DNA of 64,000 nucleotides from Claveliimonas intestinigallinarum (GTDB taxonomy: Bacteria > Bacillota > Clostridia > Lachnospirales > Lachnospiraceae), in NCBI GenBank assembly GCA_019115145.1, contig DXED01000029.1:62001-126000 (forward strand), given 5' to 3'. The position numbers and the translations under genes are program-made. The notes below the pieces were generated by a model. That model saw nothing but the letters and a program-made list of their open reading frames with translations, searched no databases and was not told the origin of the DNA. This document shows, one piece after another, positions 25,408 through 33,838 of the stretch. Numbering within the stretch: position 1 is the stretch's first letter; every line of letters starts with the position of its first letter.

Positions 25408-27195
25408 TTATTCTTTGTAGATTGCGCCAAAGCGGCATTTCTCCATGCAGGCGCCGCATTTTACACACTTCTCCTGGTTGATCACGTGAGGCTCTCTCAC
25501 CTTGCCCACGATCGCGTCATTGGGGCAGGTGCGGGCACAGAGCGTACAGCCCCGGCACTTGTCCGCGTCGATCCGGTACTGCAGGAGATCCTTGCACACG
25601 CCCGCCGGACATTTCTTATCCACAATGTGGGCAATGTACTCGTCCCGGAAGTACCGCAGAGTAGACAGAACCGGGTTGGGGGCTGTCTGCCCCAGGGCGC
25701 ACAGGGAATTGGATTTCAGGTGCTCTGCCAGCTCCTCCAGACGGTCCAGGTCCTCCATGGTTCCCTGTCCCTTTGTGATCTTCTCCAGTATCTCCAGCAT
25801 GCGCCTTGTACCCACACGGCAGGGGGTACATTTTCCGCAGGACTCATCCACCGTAAACTCCAGGAAAAATTTGGCGATGTCCACCATACAGGTGTCCTCG
25901 TCCATGACGATGAGACCGCCGGAGCCCATCATGGAGCCGATGGCGATAAGGTTGTCGTAGTCAATGGGCACGTCAAAGTGCTCTGCCGGGATACATCCGC
26001 CGGAAGGGCCGCCGGTCTGGGCCGCCTTGAATTTCTTGCCCTTTGGGATGCCTCCGCCGATCTCTTCCACGATCTCCCGCAGAGTGGTGCCCATGGGGAT
26101 TTCCACCAGTCCTGTGTTGTTCACCTTTCCGCCCAGGGCAAAGACCTTTGTCCCCTTGGACTTCTCGGTTCCCATGGAGGCGAACCACTCTGGTCCGTTG
26201 AGGATAATCTGGGGAATATTTGCGTAGGTTTCTACATTATTCAGTATAGTCGGTTTCTGGAACAGGCCCTTCAGCGCCGGGAAGGGCGGACGGGGACGGG
26301 GCTCTCCTCTGTTTCCTTCAATAGAGGTCATGAGGGCCGTCTCCTCGCCGCACACAAAGGCTCCTGCACCCAGGCGCAGCTCAATGTCAAAATCAAATCC
26401 TGTCCCGAAAATGTCTGTTCCGAGAAGGCCGTACTCTCTTGCCTGGCCGATGGCAATGTTCAGTCTCTCTACTGCGATGGGGTACTCTGCCCGGACATAG
26501 ATATAGCCCTGTGAGGCGCCAATGGCGTAGCCCGCAATGGCCATGGCCTCCAGCACTACGTGGGGATCTCCCTCCAGCACGGAGCGGTCCATAAATGCTC
26601 CCGGGTCTCCCTCGTCGGCGTTACAACAGACATACTTCTGATCCGCCTCGTTGGCGGCGGCGAATTTCCACTTCAGTCCCGTGGGGAAGCCGGCTCCTCC
26701 TCTTCCCCGAAGGCCGCTGTCCAGAAGGATCTGGATCACGTCCTGGGGCTTCATCTCTGTGAGCACCTTCCCCAGCGCCTCGTATCCGCCGGTGCCGATG
26801 TACTCCTCAATATTCTCCGGGTTAATGACACCGCAGTTCCTGAGAGCGATGCGGTGCTGCTTTTTGTAGAATTTTGTCTCCTGGAGCGGCAGCACCTCCG
26901 CGCCTTTGACTGTCTCATCATAGAGGAGACGCTTGACCACTCTTCCTTTTAAGAGGTGCTCGGACACGATCTCCGGGATATCCTCCTCCTTGACCATGGA
27001 ATAGAAGGCCCCTTCCGGGTACACGATCATGATGGGACCCAAAGCGCACAGGCCGAAGCAGCCTGTCTTTACCACGCCGACTTCATTTTCCAGTCCCTGC
27101 TTTCTTATCTCTTCCTCCAGTCTGTCTCTGATCTTCTGGCTGCCCGAGGAGGTACATCCGGTTCCTCCACAGACCAGTACATGTGAACGATACAT
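25408..27195 (-). CDS. hndC: NuoF-like NAD(P)H-binding flavoprotein subunit of hydrogenase
   Basis: A 595-residue subunit that exchanges electrons with NAD(P)H through FMN. It has an N-terminal thioredoxin-like 2Fe-2S domain (CGGTGCTSSG, then TGCFGLCALG), the NADH/FMN region GLRGRGGAGFPTGLKWKF and CNADEGDPGAFMDR, and the N3-type cluster motif ESCGKCTPCRVGTRRM. Two C-terminal 4Fe-4S motifs follow (CRGCTLCARTCPNDA and CVKCGACMEKCRFGA). The extra terminal clusters are typical of bifurcating HydB/HndC rather than complex I NuoF. Confidence 0.93.
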   Translation of the reverse strand: MYRSHVLVCGGTGCTSSGSQKIRDRLEEEIRKQGLENEVGVVKTGCFGLCALGPIMIVYPEGAFYSMVKEEDIPEIVSEHLLKGRVVKRLLYDETVKGAEVLPLQETKFYKKQHRIALRNCGVINPENIEEYIGTGGYEALGKVLTEMKPQDVIQILLDSGLRGRGGAGFPTGLKWKFAAANEADQKYVCCNADEGDPGAFMDRSVLEGDPHVVLEAMAIAGYAIGASQGYIYVRAEYPIAVERLNIAIGQAREYGLLGTDIFGTGFDFDIELRLGAGAFVCGEETALMTSIEGNRGEPRPRPPFPALKGLFQKPTILNNVETYANIPQIILNGPEWFASMGTEKSKGTKVFALGGKVNNTGLVEIPMGTTLREIVEEIGGGIPKGKKFKAAQTGGPSGGCIPAEHFDVPIDYDNLIAIGSMMGSGGLIVMDEDTCMVDIAKFFLEFTVDESCGKCTPCRVGTRRMLEILEKITKGQGTMEDLDRLEELAEHLKSNSLCALGQTAPNPVLSTLRYFRDEYIAHIVDKKCPAGVCKDLLQYRIDADKCRGCTLCARTCPNDAIVGKVREPHVINQEKCVKCGACMEKCRFGAIYKE

Positions 27196-27210
27196 AGCTG
27201 CAACCTCCTT

Positions 27211-27591
27211 CTACTCTTTTCCGAGCTGCTCTGAGGCGAGGGTGTACTTGGTCACCACCTGGCCGCCTTTTAAGTGCAGGCGGAACACCTCCATCGCCTT
27301 CTCGGGTGTCATTTTCACGTAAGTTACCTTCTCCCTGCCCGGCTCCATGACCTCCACAATGGGCTCATACTGGCACAGGCCGATGCACCCTGTCTGGGTG
27401 ACATTGATATTGTTCAGACCCTCCTCCTGCACAGCGTCAGCAAGGGCCGTGAGTACAGGGCGGGCGCCGCTTGCGATGCCGCAGGTGGCCATTCCCACCA
27501 CCACCCTGGTCTGGGTGGCGTCCTCGGAGCGGAAGCCTACTTTTCCCTGCATCTTCTCTCGTATGGCACGTAATTCTTCAAGAGATTTCAT
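27211..27591 (-). CDS. hndB: 2Fe-2S ferredoxin-like hydrogenase subunit
   Basis: A 126-residue thioredoxin-fold 2Fe-2S protein with the two paired-cysteine motifs MATCGIASGARPV and TQTGCIGLCQYEP. This is the HndB-type subunit of tetrameric hydrogenases, presumably an electron conduit in the complex. The start at 27591 is used because GGAGGAAGG lies just upstream; it lies 15 bp upstream of hndC and 25 bp after the ATPase gene. Confidence 0.87.
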   Translation of the reverse strand: MKSLEELRAIREKMQGKVGFRSEDATQTRVVVGMATCGIASGARPVLTALADAVQEEGLNNINVTQTGCIGLCQYEPIVEVMEPGREKVTYVKMTPEKAMEVFRLHLKGGQVVTKYTLASEQLGKE

Positions 27592-27616
27592 ATCCTTCCT
27601 CCAATCTTTCTTTTTC

Positions 27617-28174
27617 CTATAACGTACTGCCGCTGTCCACCTCCCTCCGGTTCTCATCCAGGTATTCCTTCAGGAACCTGGACACCTCCGGCGAGCTCAG
27701 CGGCACATTTCCAAGTATTTCCCTCATCTCCCGGGTATCCAGCGTGAATGCGCGTCCGTCCCGGGCGTATCTGTAGTAAAGATCCATCTCCTCATGGCAG
27801 GTGACAAGTGTATGTATGGTGGCTGTCATATCTCCCAGGGGCATCCTGTCGATGCTGTCGAGGACAAACACCGCCTTTGTCACTGTCCCCTCCCCCTCCT
27901 TTGACCGGATGGAAAAGCTTCCTCCTGTGGCCAGGGCCGCCTGCTTGAAAAAGGGAATGCCAAGCCCCACCTTCCGGGTATTCCTGGTGGTAAAAAAGGG
28001 ATCTTCCACTTTTGCAAGCTGTTCCTCTGACATGCCGCAGCCGTTGTCCGCTATTGTAACGGAGAGGGTATTTTCAGCCGTGTCAGCCAGCACTTCGATC
28101 CTTACCAGGGTCGCGCCTGCCCGGACGGAATTCTCCGCCACGTCCAGGATATGAAGGGATATCTCCGGCAGCAT
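27617..28174 (-). CDS. GHKL ATPase domain protein within the hydrogenase operon
   Basis: A 185-residue cytosolic protein with a histidine-kinase-type ATP-binding domain but no dimerisation/phospho-acceptor domain: N box ENSVRAGATLVRIEV, G1 IADNGCGMSEEQL, F box FFTTRNTRKVGLGIPFF and G2 KEGEGTVTKA. The tail (~110-185) is unassigned. It sits between hndA and hndB, a known arrangement in clostridial hydrogenase operons. The absence of a phospho-acceptor suggests an anti-sigma-like serine kinase or switch protein; this is inference. Confidence 0.82.
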   Translation of the reverse strand: MLPEISLHILDVAENSVRAGATLVRIEVLADTAENTLSVTIADNGCGMSEEQLAKVEDPFFTTRNTRKVGLGIPFFKQAALATGGSFSIRSKEGEGTVTKAVFVLDSIDRMPLGDMTATIHTLVTCHEEMDLYYRYARDGRAFTLDTREMREILGNVPLSSPEVSRFLKEYLDENRREVDSGSTL

Positions 28175-28176
28175 GG

Positions 28177-28671
28177 CTATTCGTATTTGGCCAGGATGTC
28201 GTCGATATCGTCCACCTTCAGCCTGCCGTAGACCTCATCGTTGATAGTCATGACCGGAGCCAGGCCGCAGGCGCCGATACAGCGGCACGCATCCAGTGAA
28301 AATTTTCCGTCGGGTGTACACTCCCCGCCCACAATGCCAAGCTTCTCCATCAGCTTGTTGTAGATGTCTCCGGAGCCCTTCACGTAGCATGCCGTGCCAA
28401 GACAGACAGAAATCTGGTATCTGCCCTTGGGGCTTAGAGTAAACTGTGAATAAAATGTCACAACTCCGTAGATTTTCTCCAGGGGGATCCCCGTCTCATC
28501 GGAAATGATCTTCTGCACTTCTATGGGAAGATAACCGTATATCTCCTGAGCCTTCTGCAGAATCGGCATGAGGGCGCCCTTTTCATCCTTCATGCCGCGG
28601 ATGACAGCAAGAAGCGCCTCTTCCTGCTCTTTCGTTCCCCGGAACGGAACGGTCGACTTCGTAGAAACCAT
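28177..28671 (-). CDS. hndA: NuoE-like 2Fe-2S subunit of hydrogenase
   Basis: A 164-residue NuoE/HydC-type subunit with a thioredoxin-like 2Fe-2S fold, cysteines in CLGTACYVKG and CRCIGACGLAPVM. The N-terminal helical part contains ILQKAQEIYGYLP, characteristic of the family. It is first in the operon, and the stop is 2 bp before the ATPase start. Together with hndB, hndC and hndD it makes the four-subunit NAD(P)-linked hydrogenase. Confidence 0.93.
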   Translation of the reverse strand: MVSTKSTVPFRGTKEQEEALLAVIRGMKDEKGALMPILQKAQEIYGYLPIEVQKIISDETGIPLEKIYGVVTFYSQFTLSPKGRYQISVCLGTACYVKGSGDIYNKLMEKLGIVGGECTPDGKFSLDACRCIGACGLAPVMTINDEVYGRLKVDDIDDILAKYE

Positions 28672-28977
28672 CTGTAAACCTCCTTGTTCTCAATTTTTGT
28701 CTGAAAATTACTTTGTCTTTCACTCTTCAATCATTCTATCACAGACTTTTCTAAATATCTACAATTATCTCTCCTGTTTTTTAGTGATTATAACTTTTCT
28801 ACGTCCATTTTTTCACATTATATGTTAAAAAATGCACAATATTGTTCTTCTATTTTTATCTATTTTATACAAATTGCCTTGATTTGACTATTTTCTGATG
28901 CTATACTCTCATTATACTCATTGTTTCATATTTTATATTTTTTTACTTTGTTTGCAGTATTTTCACAGGAGGTTTCC
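28672..28977. other. AT-rich divergent control region
   Basis: A 306-bp gap between the divergent hydrogenase operon and the DRTGG/sensor operon, far richer in A and T than its surroundings. The plus-strand promoter is clear (28879-28907). For the minus strand several TATAAT-like boxes exist but none with a convincing -35, so the hndA promoter is not assigned; it may need an activator. No RNA gene or riboswitch seen. Confidence 0.5.
28879..28907 (+). promoter_or_regulatory. Promoter of the DRTGG/sensor operon
   Basis: TTGATT (28879-28884), a 17-bp spacer and TATACT (28902-28907) with TGC before it. About 70 bp upstream of the first start codon. Confidence 0.55.
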
Positions 28978-29310
28978 ATGGTAATCAGAGAAATCAAAGC
29001 CCTTCTGGATGCACAGATCCTGTCCGGGGAACAGATGCTGGACCATGAGGTGGAGGAGGCCTTTGCCTCGGACATGATGAGCGATGTGCTGGCCTTTGCA
29101 AATCCACACTGCGTCCTTCTCACCGGTCTGTGCAATCCACAGGTCATCCGCACTGCCGAAATGCTGGATGTGTCCTGCATCGTCTTTGTGCGGGGCAAGC
29201 CCCTGGACAGCGAGATCCTGAATCTGGCAAGAGCAAGGGAGATGTGCGTCCTGCACACAGAAAAAGGAATGTATACAACCTGCGGCATTCTATACAGCAG
29301 CGGGCTGTAA
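28978..29310 (+). CDS. DRTGG domain protein 1
   Basis: A 110-residue single-domain protein. The fold is suggested by EEAFASDMMSDVLAFANP followed by a CVLLTGLCNPQVIRTAEML strand-helix unit, as in the DRTGG domains found next to CBS and phosphotransacetylase modules. Presumably a nucleotide or ligand sensor. The ATG at 28978 is chosen for its ACAGGAGG site. It begins a plus-strand operon with an anti-sigma-type ATPase 36 bp downstream. Confidence 0.75.
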   Translation: MVIREIKALLDAQILSGEQMLDHEVEEAFASDMMSDVLAFANPHCVLLTGLCNPQVIRTAEMLDVSCIVFVRGKPLDSEILNLARAREMCVLHTEKGMYTTCGILYSSGL

Positions 29311-29346
29311 TGCCGGCCCTGCCGGCTTCAAGGAGGTAATCAAAAC

Positions 29347-29769
29347 ATGAGCGAATGTCTGACATTTGAATATCAGGTCCCCGGCGATGATTTCACCCGC
29401 GCCGGCGAGGCCAGCAGCAGTGTAAAGAATAAGCTCAAGATGATGGGCGTGGACAGCGGTGCCATCCGCAGAGTTGCCATCGCCATGTACGAGGGGGAGA
29501 TCAACATGGTCATCCATGCGGGAGGCGGCGCCATCAAGGTCATGGTCACTGACGACAATATCCAGATCATACTGGCGGACACAGGCCCCGGCATCCCGGA
29601 TGTGGAAAAAGCCATGCAGCTGGGCTACTCCACCGCCCCGGAGGAGGTCCGTTCCCTGGGCTTTGGCGCAGGCATGGGTCTGCCCAACATGAAGAAATAT
29701 TCAGACAATATGCAGATCGACACAGAGGTGGGGGTGGGGACCACTGTGACTATGGACATACATCTGTAG
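29347..29769 (+). CDS. Anti-sigma-factor-type ATP-binding protein
   Basis: A 140-residue HATPase domain alone: IAMYEGEINMVIHAGGG (N box), IILADTGPGIPDVEKAM (G1) and FGAGMGLPNMKKYSD (G2), ending in GTTVTMDIHL. The lone-domain form is that of RsbW/SpoIIAB serine kinases, which act with PP2C phosphatases such as the one at 11950-13140. An AAGGAGG site precedes the ATG. It is the second gene of the operon. Confidence 0.87.
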   Translation: MSECLTFEYQVPGDDFTRAGEASSSVKNKLKMMGVDSGAIRRVAIAMYEGEINMVIHAGGGAIKVMVTDDNIQIILADTGPGIPDVEKAMQLGYSTAPEEVRSLGFGAGMGLPNMKKYSDNMQIDTEVGVGTTVTMDIHL

Positions 29770-29799
29770 GCGTATCTGCCCTGTAAAGGAGGACATCTT

Positions 29800-31173
29800 T
29801 TGGATAAATTCATACATTCTGTCAAACTGGATAAAGATGCCTGCACAGGCTGCATCAACTGTATCAAATACTGCCCCACCCAGGCCATCCGGGTACACGG
29901 CGGAAAGGCCTCCATCAAGCCCCAGTTCTGCGTGGACTGCGGCCGGTGTATCCGGTACTGTCCCCACCACGCCAAGATCGCGGAGTCGGACTCTCTGGAT
30001 GAGATGCATGATTATAAATACACGGTTGCTCTTCCCGCCCCCTCCCTCTACGCCCAGTTCAACAATCTGACCAACGTGGACATTGTCCTCAACGCCCTAC
30101 TCTCCATGGGCTTTGACGATGTCTTTGAGGTGAGCGCCGCGGCGGAGCTGGTGTCTGAGATGACCCGCTCCTACATAGAAGAGCACAGGGACGAGGCTCC
30201 CTTTATCAGCAGCGCCTGTCCCACCATCGTGCGCATCATCCGGGTCCGCTTTCCCACCCTGATCCCCCGGCTCCTTCCCATCCGGCCCCCGGTGGAGATC
30301 GCGGCACAGATTGCCAGAAAGCTTGCCATGGAGAGGACCGGACTTCCCTCCTCGGACATCGGGATCTTCTTCATCTCTCCCTGTCCCTCCAAGGTCACTT
30401 ACGCCAAGGCTCCCCTGGGCATTGAGAAAAGCCAGATAGACAAGGTAGTTGCCATCAAGGATGTGTACCCAATCCTCCTGTCCCACATGACCCAGGACGA
30501 GTCGGAGCTGCGCCCCCTCTCCACCTCCGGCCGGATCGGCATCGGCTGGAGCAACAGCGGAGGTGAGGCGGCCGGCCTCATAACGGACAATTATCTGGCA
30601 GCCGACGGCATCATGAACGTCCTGCGGGTGCTCAGCGATCTGGAGGACGAAAAATTCCACGGCCTTTTGTTCGTGGAGCTGAACGCCTGCAACGGAGGCT
30701 GCGTGGGCGGACCTCTGACTGTGGAAAACCCCTACGTGGCCACTGCCAAGACAAAGCGGCTCCATCGGTATCTGCCCGTCTCCGGCACTCATATGGAAGC
30801 CTGCCCGGATGTGGACTATCTGTGGGAAGAGTATGTGGAGTACGAGCCGGTCTTCCGCCTTGGGAGCAATTTCCGCGAAAGCTTTGAGATGATGGGTATG
30901 GTGGAGGACCTGACAGAGCAGCTTCCCGGCCTGGACTGCGGCTCCTGCGGCGCTCCCACCTGCCGGGCCCTGGCGGAGGATATCGTGCGGGGCGAGGCCT
31001 CCAGAAACGACTGTATCTATGAGTTTATCGAGTATATCCAGAGCCTCTCCGGCGACCTGTCCTACCTGACCACCGAGATGGAGGCTGCCGGACATATCAG
31101 TCCTGTGGATCTGCAGAACCTGCAGCACTCCATCGGCAAGCTGGCTCTGGAGCTGCGGAGAAAGGATGTGTGA
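29800..31173 (+). CDS. Hydrogenase-like iron-sulfur sensor protein
   Basis: A 457-residue protein with N-terminal ferredoxin motifs (CTGCINCIKYCPTQA, CVDCGRCIRYCPHHA) and a hydrogenase large-subunit domain. Its three H-cluster positions read SSACPTI (137-143), SPCPSKV and NACNGGCVGGP, and a further Cys motif LDCGSCGAPTC (then NDC) lies near residue 380. One of the adjacent cysteines of TSCCP is Ala, and the accessory small subunit is absent. Related sensory proteins have this look, so it is unlikely to be a main catalytic hydrogenase. No PAS domain, unlike the paralogue at 13124. The start is TTG with AAAGGAGG 9 nt upstream. Confidence 0.83.
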   Translation: MDKFIHSVKLDKDACTGCINCIKYCPTQAIRVHGGKASIKPQFCVDCGRCIRYCPHHAKIAESDSLDEMHDYKYTVALPAPSLYAQFNNLTNVDIVLNALLSMGFDDVFEVSAAAELVSEMTRSYIEEHRDEAPFISSACPTIVRIIRVRFPTLIPRLLPIRPPVEIAAQIARKLAMERTGLPSSDIGIFFISPCPSKVTYAKAPLGIEKSQIDKVVAIKDVYPILLSHMTQDESELRPLSTSGRIGIGWSNSGGEAAGLITDNYLAADGIMNVLRVLSDLEDEKFHGLLFVELNACNGGCVGGPLTVENPYVATAKTKRLHRYLPVSGTHMEACPDVDYLWEEYVEYEPVFRLGSNFRESFEMMGMVEDLTEQLPGLDCGSCGAPTCRALAEDIVRGEASRNDCIYEFIEYIQSLSGDLSYLTTEMEAAGHISPVDLQNLQHSIGKLALELRRKDV

Positions 31174-31176
31174 CAG

Positions 31177-31506
31177 ATGACTGCCGTGCGGGACCTGATC
31201 GAAAAAAATTGTTTTGAGCTGAAAAACCGGGGCAGAGCCGATAAGGCAGTGACGAAGGTGTTCTGCTGCGACCTGCTCAGCGTTGCCATGGGAAAGGCCC
31301 CCGAGGGCTGCGCCTGGGTCACTGTCATGGGAAACCGGAATACACTGGCAGTGGCCTCCCTGGCGGATGTCTCCTGTGTGATCCTGGCAGAGGGAGCTGC
31401 CCTCACACCGGAGGACCTGGCCTGCGCCGAAAAAGAAGAGATCACCGTGTTTTACACAGAGCTGCCCGTCTTCGAGGCAGCCCTGGCGGTGCATGGTCTG
31501 CTGTGA
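31177..31506 (+). CDS. DRTGG domain protein 2
   Basis: A 109-residue protein with the same fold and size as the protein at 28978: KVFCCDLLSVAMGKAP resembles ASDMMSDVLAFANP, followed by AWVTVMGNRNTLAVASLADVS. It starts 3 bp after the sensor gene and its stop overlaps the region of the PHP start, so the genes are coupled. The two DRTGG proteins flank the sensor, suggesting they work with it. Confidence 0.72.
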   Translation: MTAVRDLIEKNCFELKNRGRADKAVTKVFCCDLLSVAMGKAPEGCAWVTVMGNRNTLAVASLADVSCVILAEGAALTPEDLACAEKEEITVFYTELPVFEAALAVHGLL

Positions 31507-31508
31507 GC

Positions 31509-32255
31509 ATGCTCTACTACGACCTTCACATCCACTCCTGCCTCTCTCCCTGCGGCGACAAAGACATGACACCGGCCAACATCGCCGGCATGGCCGCCGT
31601 GAAGGGGCTGGATGTGATCGCCCTCACAGACCACAATTCCTGCCGGAACTGTCCCGCTGCCATGAGGCACGCCGAGGATCTGGGTATTACCTTGATCCCG
31701 GGCATGGAGCTGACCACCTCCGAGGAGGTCCATGTAGTCTGTCTGTTTCCCACTCTTGAGGCGGCCATGGATTTCGACCAGTATGTGTATCTCCATCTTC
31801 TTCCCGTAAAAAACCGTCCGGACATTTTCGGAGAACAGCTGATCCTGGATGAGAAGGATCAGATCACAGGCACCTTAGAGAAGCTCCTGATCAATGCTAC
31901 AGACATCCCCTTCTACCGGACAGAAGCTCTCGTGGCAGGATTCCACGGCCTCTGCTTTCCGGCCCACCTGGACAGATCCTCCACCAGCCTGCTATCCAAC
32001 CTGGGCTTTATCCCCCCGGAGAGCACTTTCCGTTGCGCGGAAATCCGCGATCTCACAAAGCTGCATCAGCTAAGGAGAGACCACCCCTATCTGGAGAGCT
32101 GCCGCATCCTCTCAAATTCAGATGCCCACTATCTCTGGGACATCAGAGAGCCGGATCTGCAGATCCCCTGCGCCTCCCGCAGCATACCGGATATACTGGA
32201 GGTCCTGTCTGCGCCCCCGGCATATATCCAACATGCCGGGGATCGCAGGGATTGA
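31509..32255 (+). CDS. PHP domain metal-dependent hydrolase
   Basis: A 248-residue PHP-family phosphoesterase. Metal-binding motif I is DLHIHSCLSPCGDKDMTP, followed by IALTDHNSC and GMELTTSEEVHVVCLF; FPAHLDRSS and SNSDAHYLWDI provide further ligands. The substrate (perhaps a nucleotide second messenger or phosphorylated intermediate) is unknown. The ATG at 31509 is preferred; an in-frame GTG exists at 31503. The last gene of the sensor operon, it overlaps the promoter of the cobalt operon. Confidence 0.86.
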   Translation: MLYYDLHIHSCLSPCGDKDMTPANIAGMAAVKGLDVIALTDHNSCRNCPAAMRHAEDLGITLIPGMELTTSEEVHVVCLFPTLEAAMDFDQYVYLHLLPVKNRPDIFGEQLILDEKDQITGTLEKLLINATDIPFYRTEALVAGFHGLCFPAHLDRSSTSLLSNLGFIPPESTFRCAEIRDLTKLHQLRRDHPYLESCRILSNSDAHYLWDIREPDLQIPCASRSIPDILEVLSAPPAYIQHAGDRRD

Positions 32256-32280
32256 CTTGCCCCTGCAGGTGTGCTATCCT
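32252..32280 (+). promoter_or_regulatory. Promoter of the cbiM operon
   Basis: TTGACT (32252-32257) overlaps the stop codon of the PHP gene; a 17-bp spacer leads to TATCCT (32275-32280) preceded by TGC. It lies just before the cobalamin riboswitch. Confidence 0.55.
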
Positions 32281-32299
32281 GTGGTAAGAAAATCAGATA

Positions 32300-32490
32300 C
32301 ATACAGGTGCCCTGCCATCTCACAAAAGAAACGGCAGGGATAATAGGGAAACAGGTGCAAGTCCTGTACGGTCCCGCCGCTGTAAGGAGGGAACAGTCTT
32401 TATGGTCCACTGTGTCCGGGTCATTCACACTCAGGGATATGGGAAGGCAAAGGCTGTGCGGATCTCCAAGTCAGAAGACCTGCCTGCTTG
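32300..32490 (+). promoter_or_regulatory. Cobalamin riboswitch (upstream of cbiM)
   Basis: The aptamer core is recognisable: AGGGAAACAGGTGCAAGTCC, then ACGGTCCCGCCGCTGTAA, where CCGCTG is the B12-box variant, and a 3' element AGTCAGAAGACCTGCCTG. It is followed by a terminator hairpin at 32574-32608. High adenosylcobalamin should reduce expression of the cobalt importer operon. Confidence 0.9.
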
Positions 32491-32573
32491 TAGGGAACTG
32501 CCGTCTGTCACGGAGTATGATGAGAGGTATGGAAACGGAAGACAGAGCCGCCCGGTCTGCTTCTGTATTTTTG

Positions 32574-32608
32574 ATGCCCCTGTTGCGATCCCGACAGGGG
32601 CATTTATC
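32574..32608 (+). terminator. Riboswitch-controlled terminator before cbiM
   Basis: ATGCCCCTGT (32574-32583) pairs with ACAGGGGCAT (32594-32603), followed by TTATCT. The tail is T-poor, so it may act partly as a terminator and partly by structure; it is the expected expression platform. Confidence 0.65.
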
Positions 32609-32682
32609 TGATACCGGCACACAGCGCCGGATCATACATACAGATACCCACACGGTATGAAATGAAGGAGGATCAACACAAT

Positions 32683-33447
32683 ATGACAAACAAATCTATG
32701 GCACACCGCGAAAAACTGCTGGTGGCTCTCGCCGGCGTCTTCGCCCTGTCCCTTGCGGCGGCGCCGGAGGCAAACGCCATGCACATCATGGAGGGCTATC
32801 TGCCCGGGGGCTTCTGCATCGCCTGGGGCGTTTTATGTCTTCCCTTTGTGCTGGCAGGCTTTTTCTCTATCCGAAGGACCGTACAGGAAAACCGGAAGGC
32901 ACTCATACTGCTGGCCATGTCCGGGGCCTTTATCTTCGTGATCTCCTCTCTGAAAATCCCCTCTGTCACCGGGAGCTGCTCCCACATGACAGGGACAGGA
33001 CTTGGAGCCATCCTTTTCGGCCCCTCCTGCGTCAGCATCCTGGGCGTCATCGTCCTTCTCTTCCAGGCCATCCTGCTGGCTCACGGAGGACTGACCACCC
33101 TGGGAGCCAACACCTTCTCCATGGCCATCGCAGGCCCCTTTCTCGCCTGGGGACTGTACGCACTCCTCAGCAGGCTGAGGGTCAACCGGAGAGTGTCCAT
33201 CTTCCTTTCTGCCGCTCTGGGAGACCTCTTCACCTACTGCGTGACCAGCCTGCAGCTTGCCCTGGCCTATCCGTCCCAGCAGGGGGGAGTGGCCGCCTCC
33301 GCCCTGAAATTTCTGGGTGTCTTTGCCCCCACACAGGTGCCTCTTGCTGTCATCGAGGGAATACTCACAGTGGTCATCGTCATCGCTCTTGAGTCCTACG
33401 CACAGCCGGAGCTGAAGCTGATCGGCTACTACAGGGAGGTAAAATAG
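32683..33447 (+). CDS. cbiM: CbiM, substrate-capture membrane subunit of cobalt ECF transporter
   Basis: A 254-residue membrane protein, with a cleavable leader ending in APEANA before the mature start MHIMEGYLPGG; the N-terminal MH binds cobalt in this family. Several conserved segments follow, including SSLKIPSVTGSCSHMTGTG. The ATG at 32683 has AAGGAGG 9-10 nt upstream; the ATG at 32662 would have no ribosome site. First gene of the B12-regulated cbiM-N-Q-O-K operon. Confidence 0.95.
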   Translation: MTNKSMAHREKLLVALAGVFALSLAAAPEANAMHIMEGYLPGGFCIAWGVLCLPFVLAGFFSIRRTVQENRKALILLAMSGAFIFVISSLKIPSVTGSCSHMTGTGLGAILFGPSCVSILGVIVLLFQAILLAHGGLTTLGANTFSMAIAGPFLAWGLYALLSRLRVNRRVSIFLSAALGDLFTYCVTSLQLALAYPSQQGGVAASALKFLGVFAPTQVPLAVIEGILTVVIVIALESYAQPELKLIGYYREVK

Positions 33448-33448
33448 G

Positions 33449-33838
33449 ATGAAGAAGAAACATATGAGCAAAAATACAAAAACCGTGCTTATCCTGCTTG
33501 TTATCGCTGTCCTCATCGCCGTAGTCCCCCTCTTTGCACGGAAGGGAGCTTCCTTCGGCGGGTCCGACGACGCAGGCAGCGTCATGGTGGAGGAAGTCAG
33601 AGGCGCATCCTACGAGCCCTGGTCCACTCCTGTCCTGGAAAATCTTCTGGGCGGCGAGCTGCCTGGAGAGGTAGAGAGCCTCATCTTCTGCGTCCAGACC
33701 GGCATCGGCGTTGGCATCATCGCCTTCTGCATGGGCCGCCTTGTAGAGCGGAAAAAATGGATGAAAAAATATGAGAAGGAGCAGGAAGAAACGGAAGAAG
33801 ACGGAGGGATTGCAAGAGACTATGCTGGAGATAGATAA
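33449..33838 (+). CDS. cbiN: CbiN, accessory membrane subunit of cobalt transporter
   Basis: A 129-residue protein with two membrane helices (about residues 11-26 and 84-98) and an extracytoplasmic loop. YEPWSTPVLENLLGGELPGEVESLIFCVQTGIG is the family signature region. It is longer at the C-terminus than typical CbiN, with a charged tail rich in K and E. CbiN helps load Co2+ into CbiM. It begins 1 bp after cbiM and overlaps cbiQ by 17 bp. Confidence 0.93.
   Translation: MKKKHMSKNTKTVLILLVIAVLIAVVPLFARKGASFGGSDDAGSVMVEEVRGASYEPWSTPVLENLLGGELPGEVESLIFCVQTGIGVGIIAFCMGRLVERKKWMKKYEKEQEETEEDGGIARDYAGDR

Noticed and set aside
30097..31572. A 491-codon minus-strand frame opposite the hydrogenase-like sensor
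   Set aside because: The plus strand has the ferredoxin and H-cluster-like motifs; the minus frame has no start signal and no recognisable motif.
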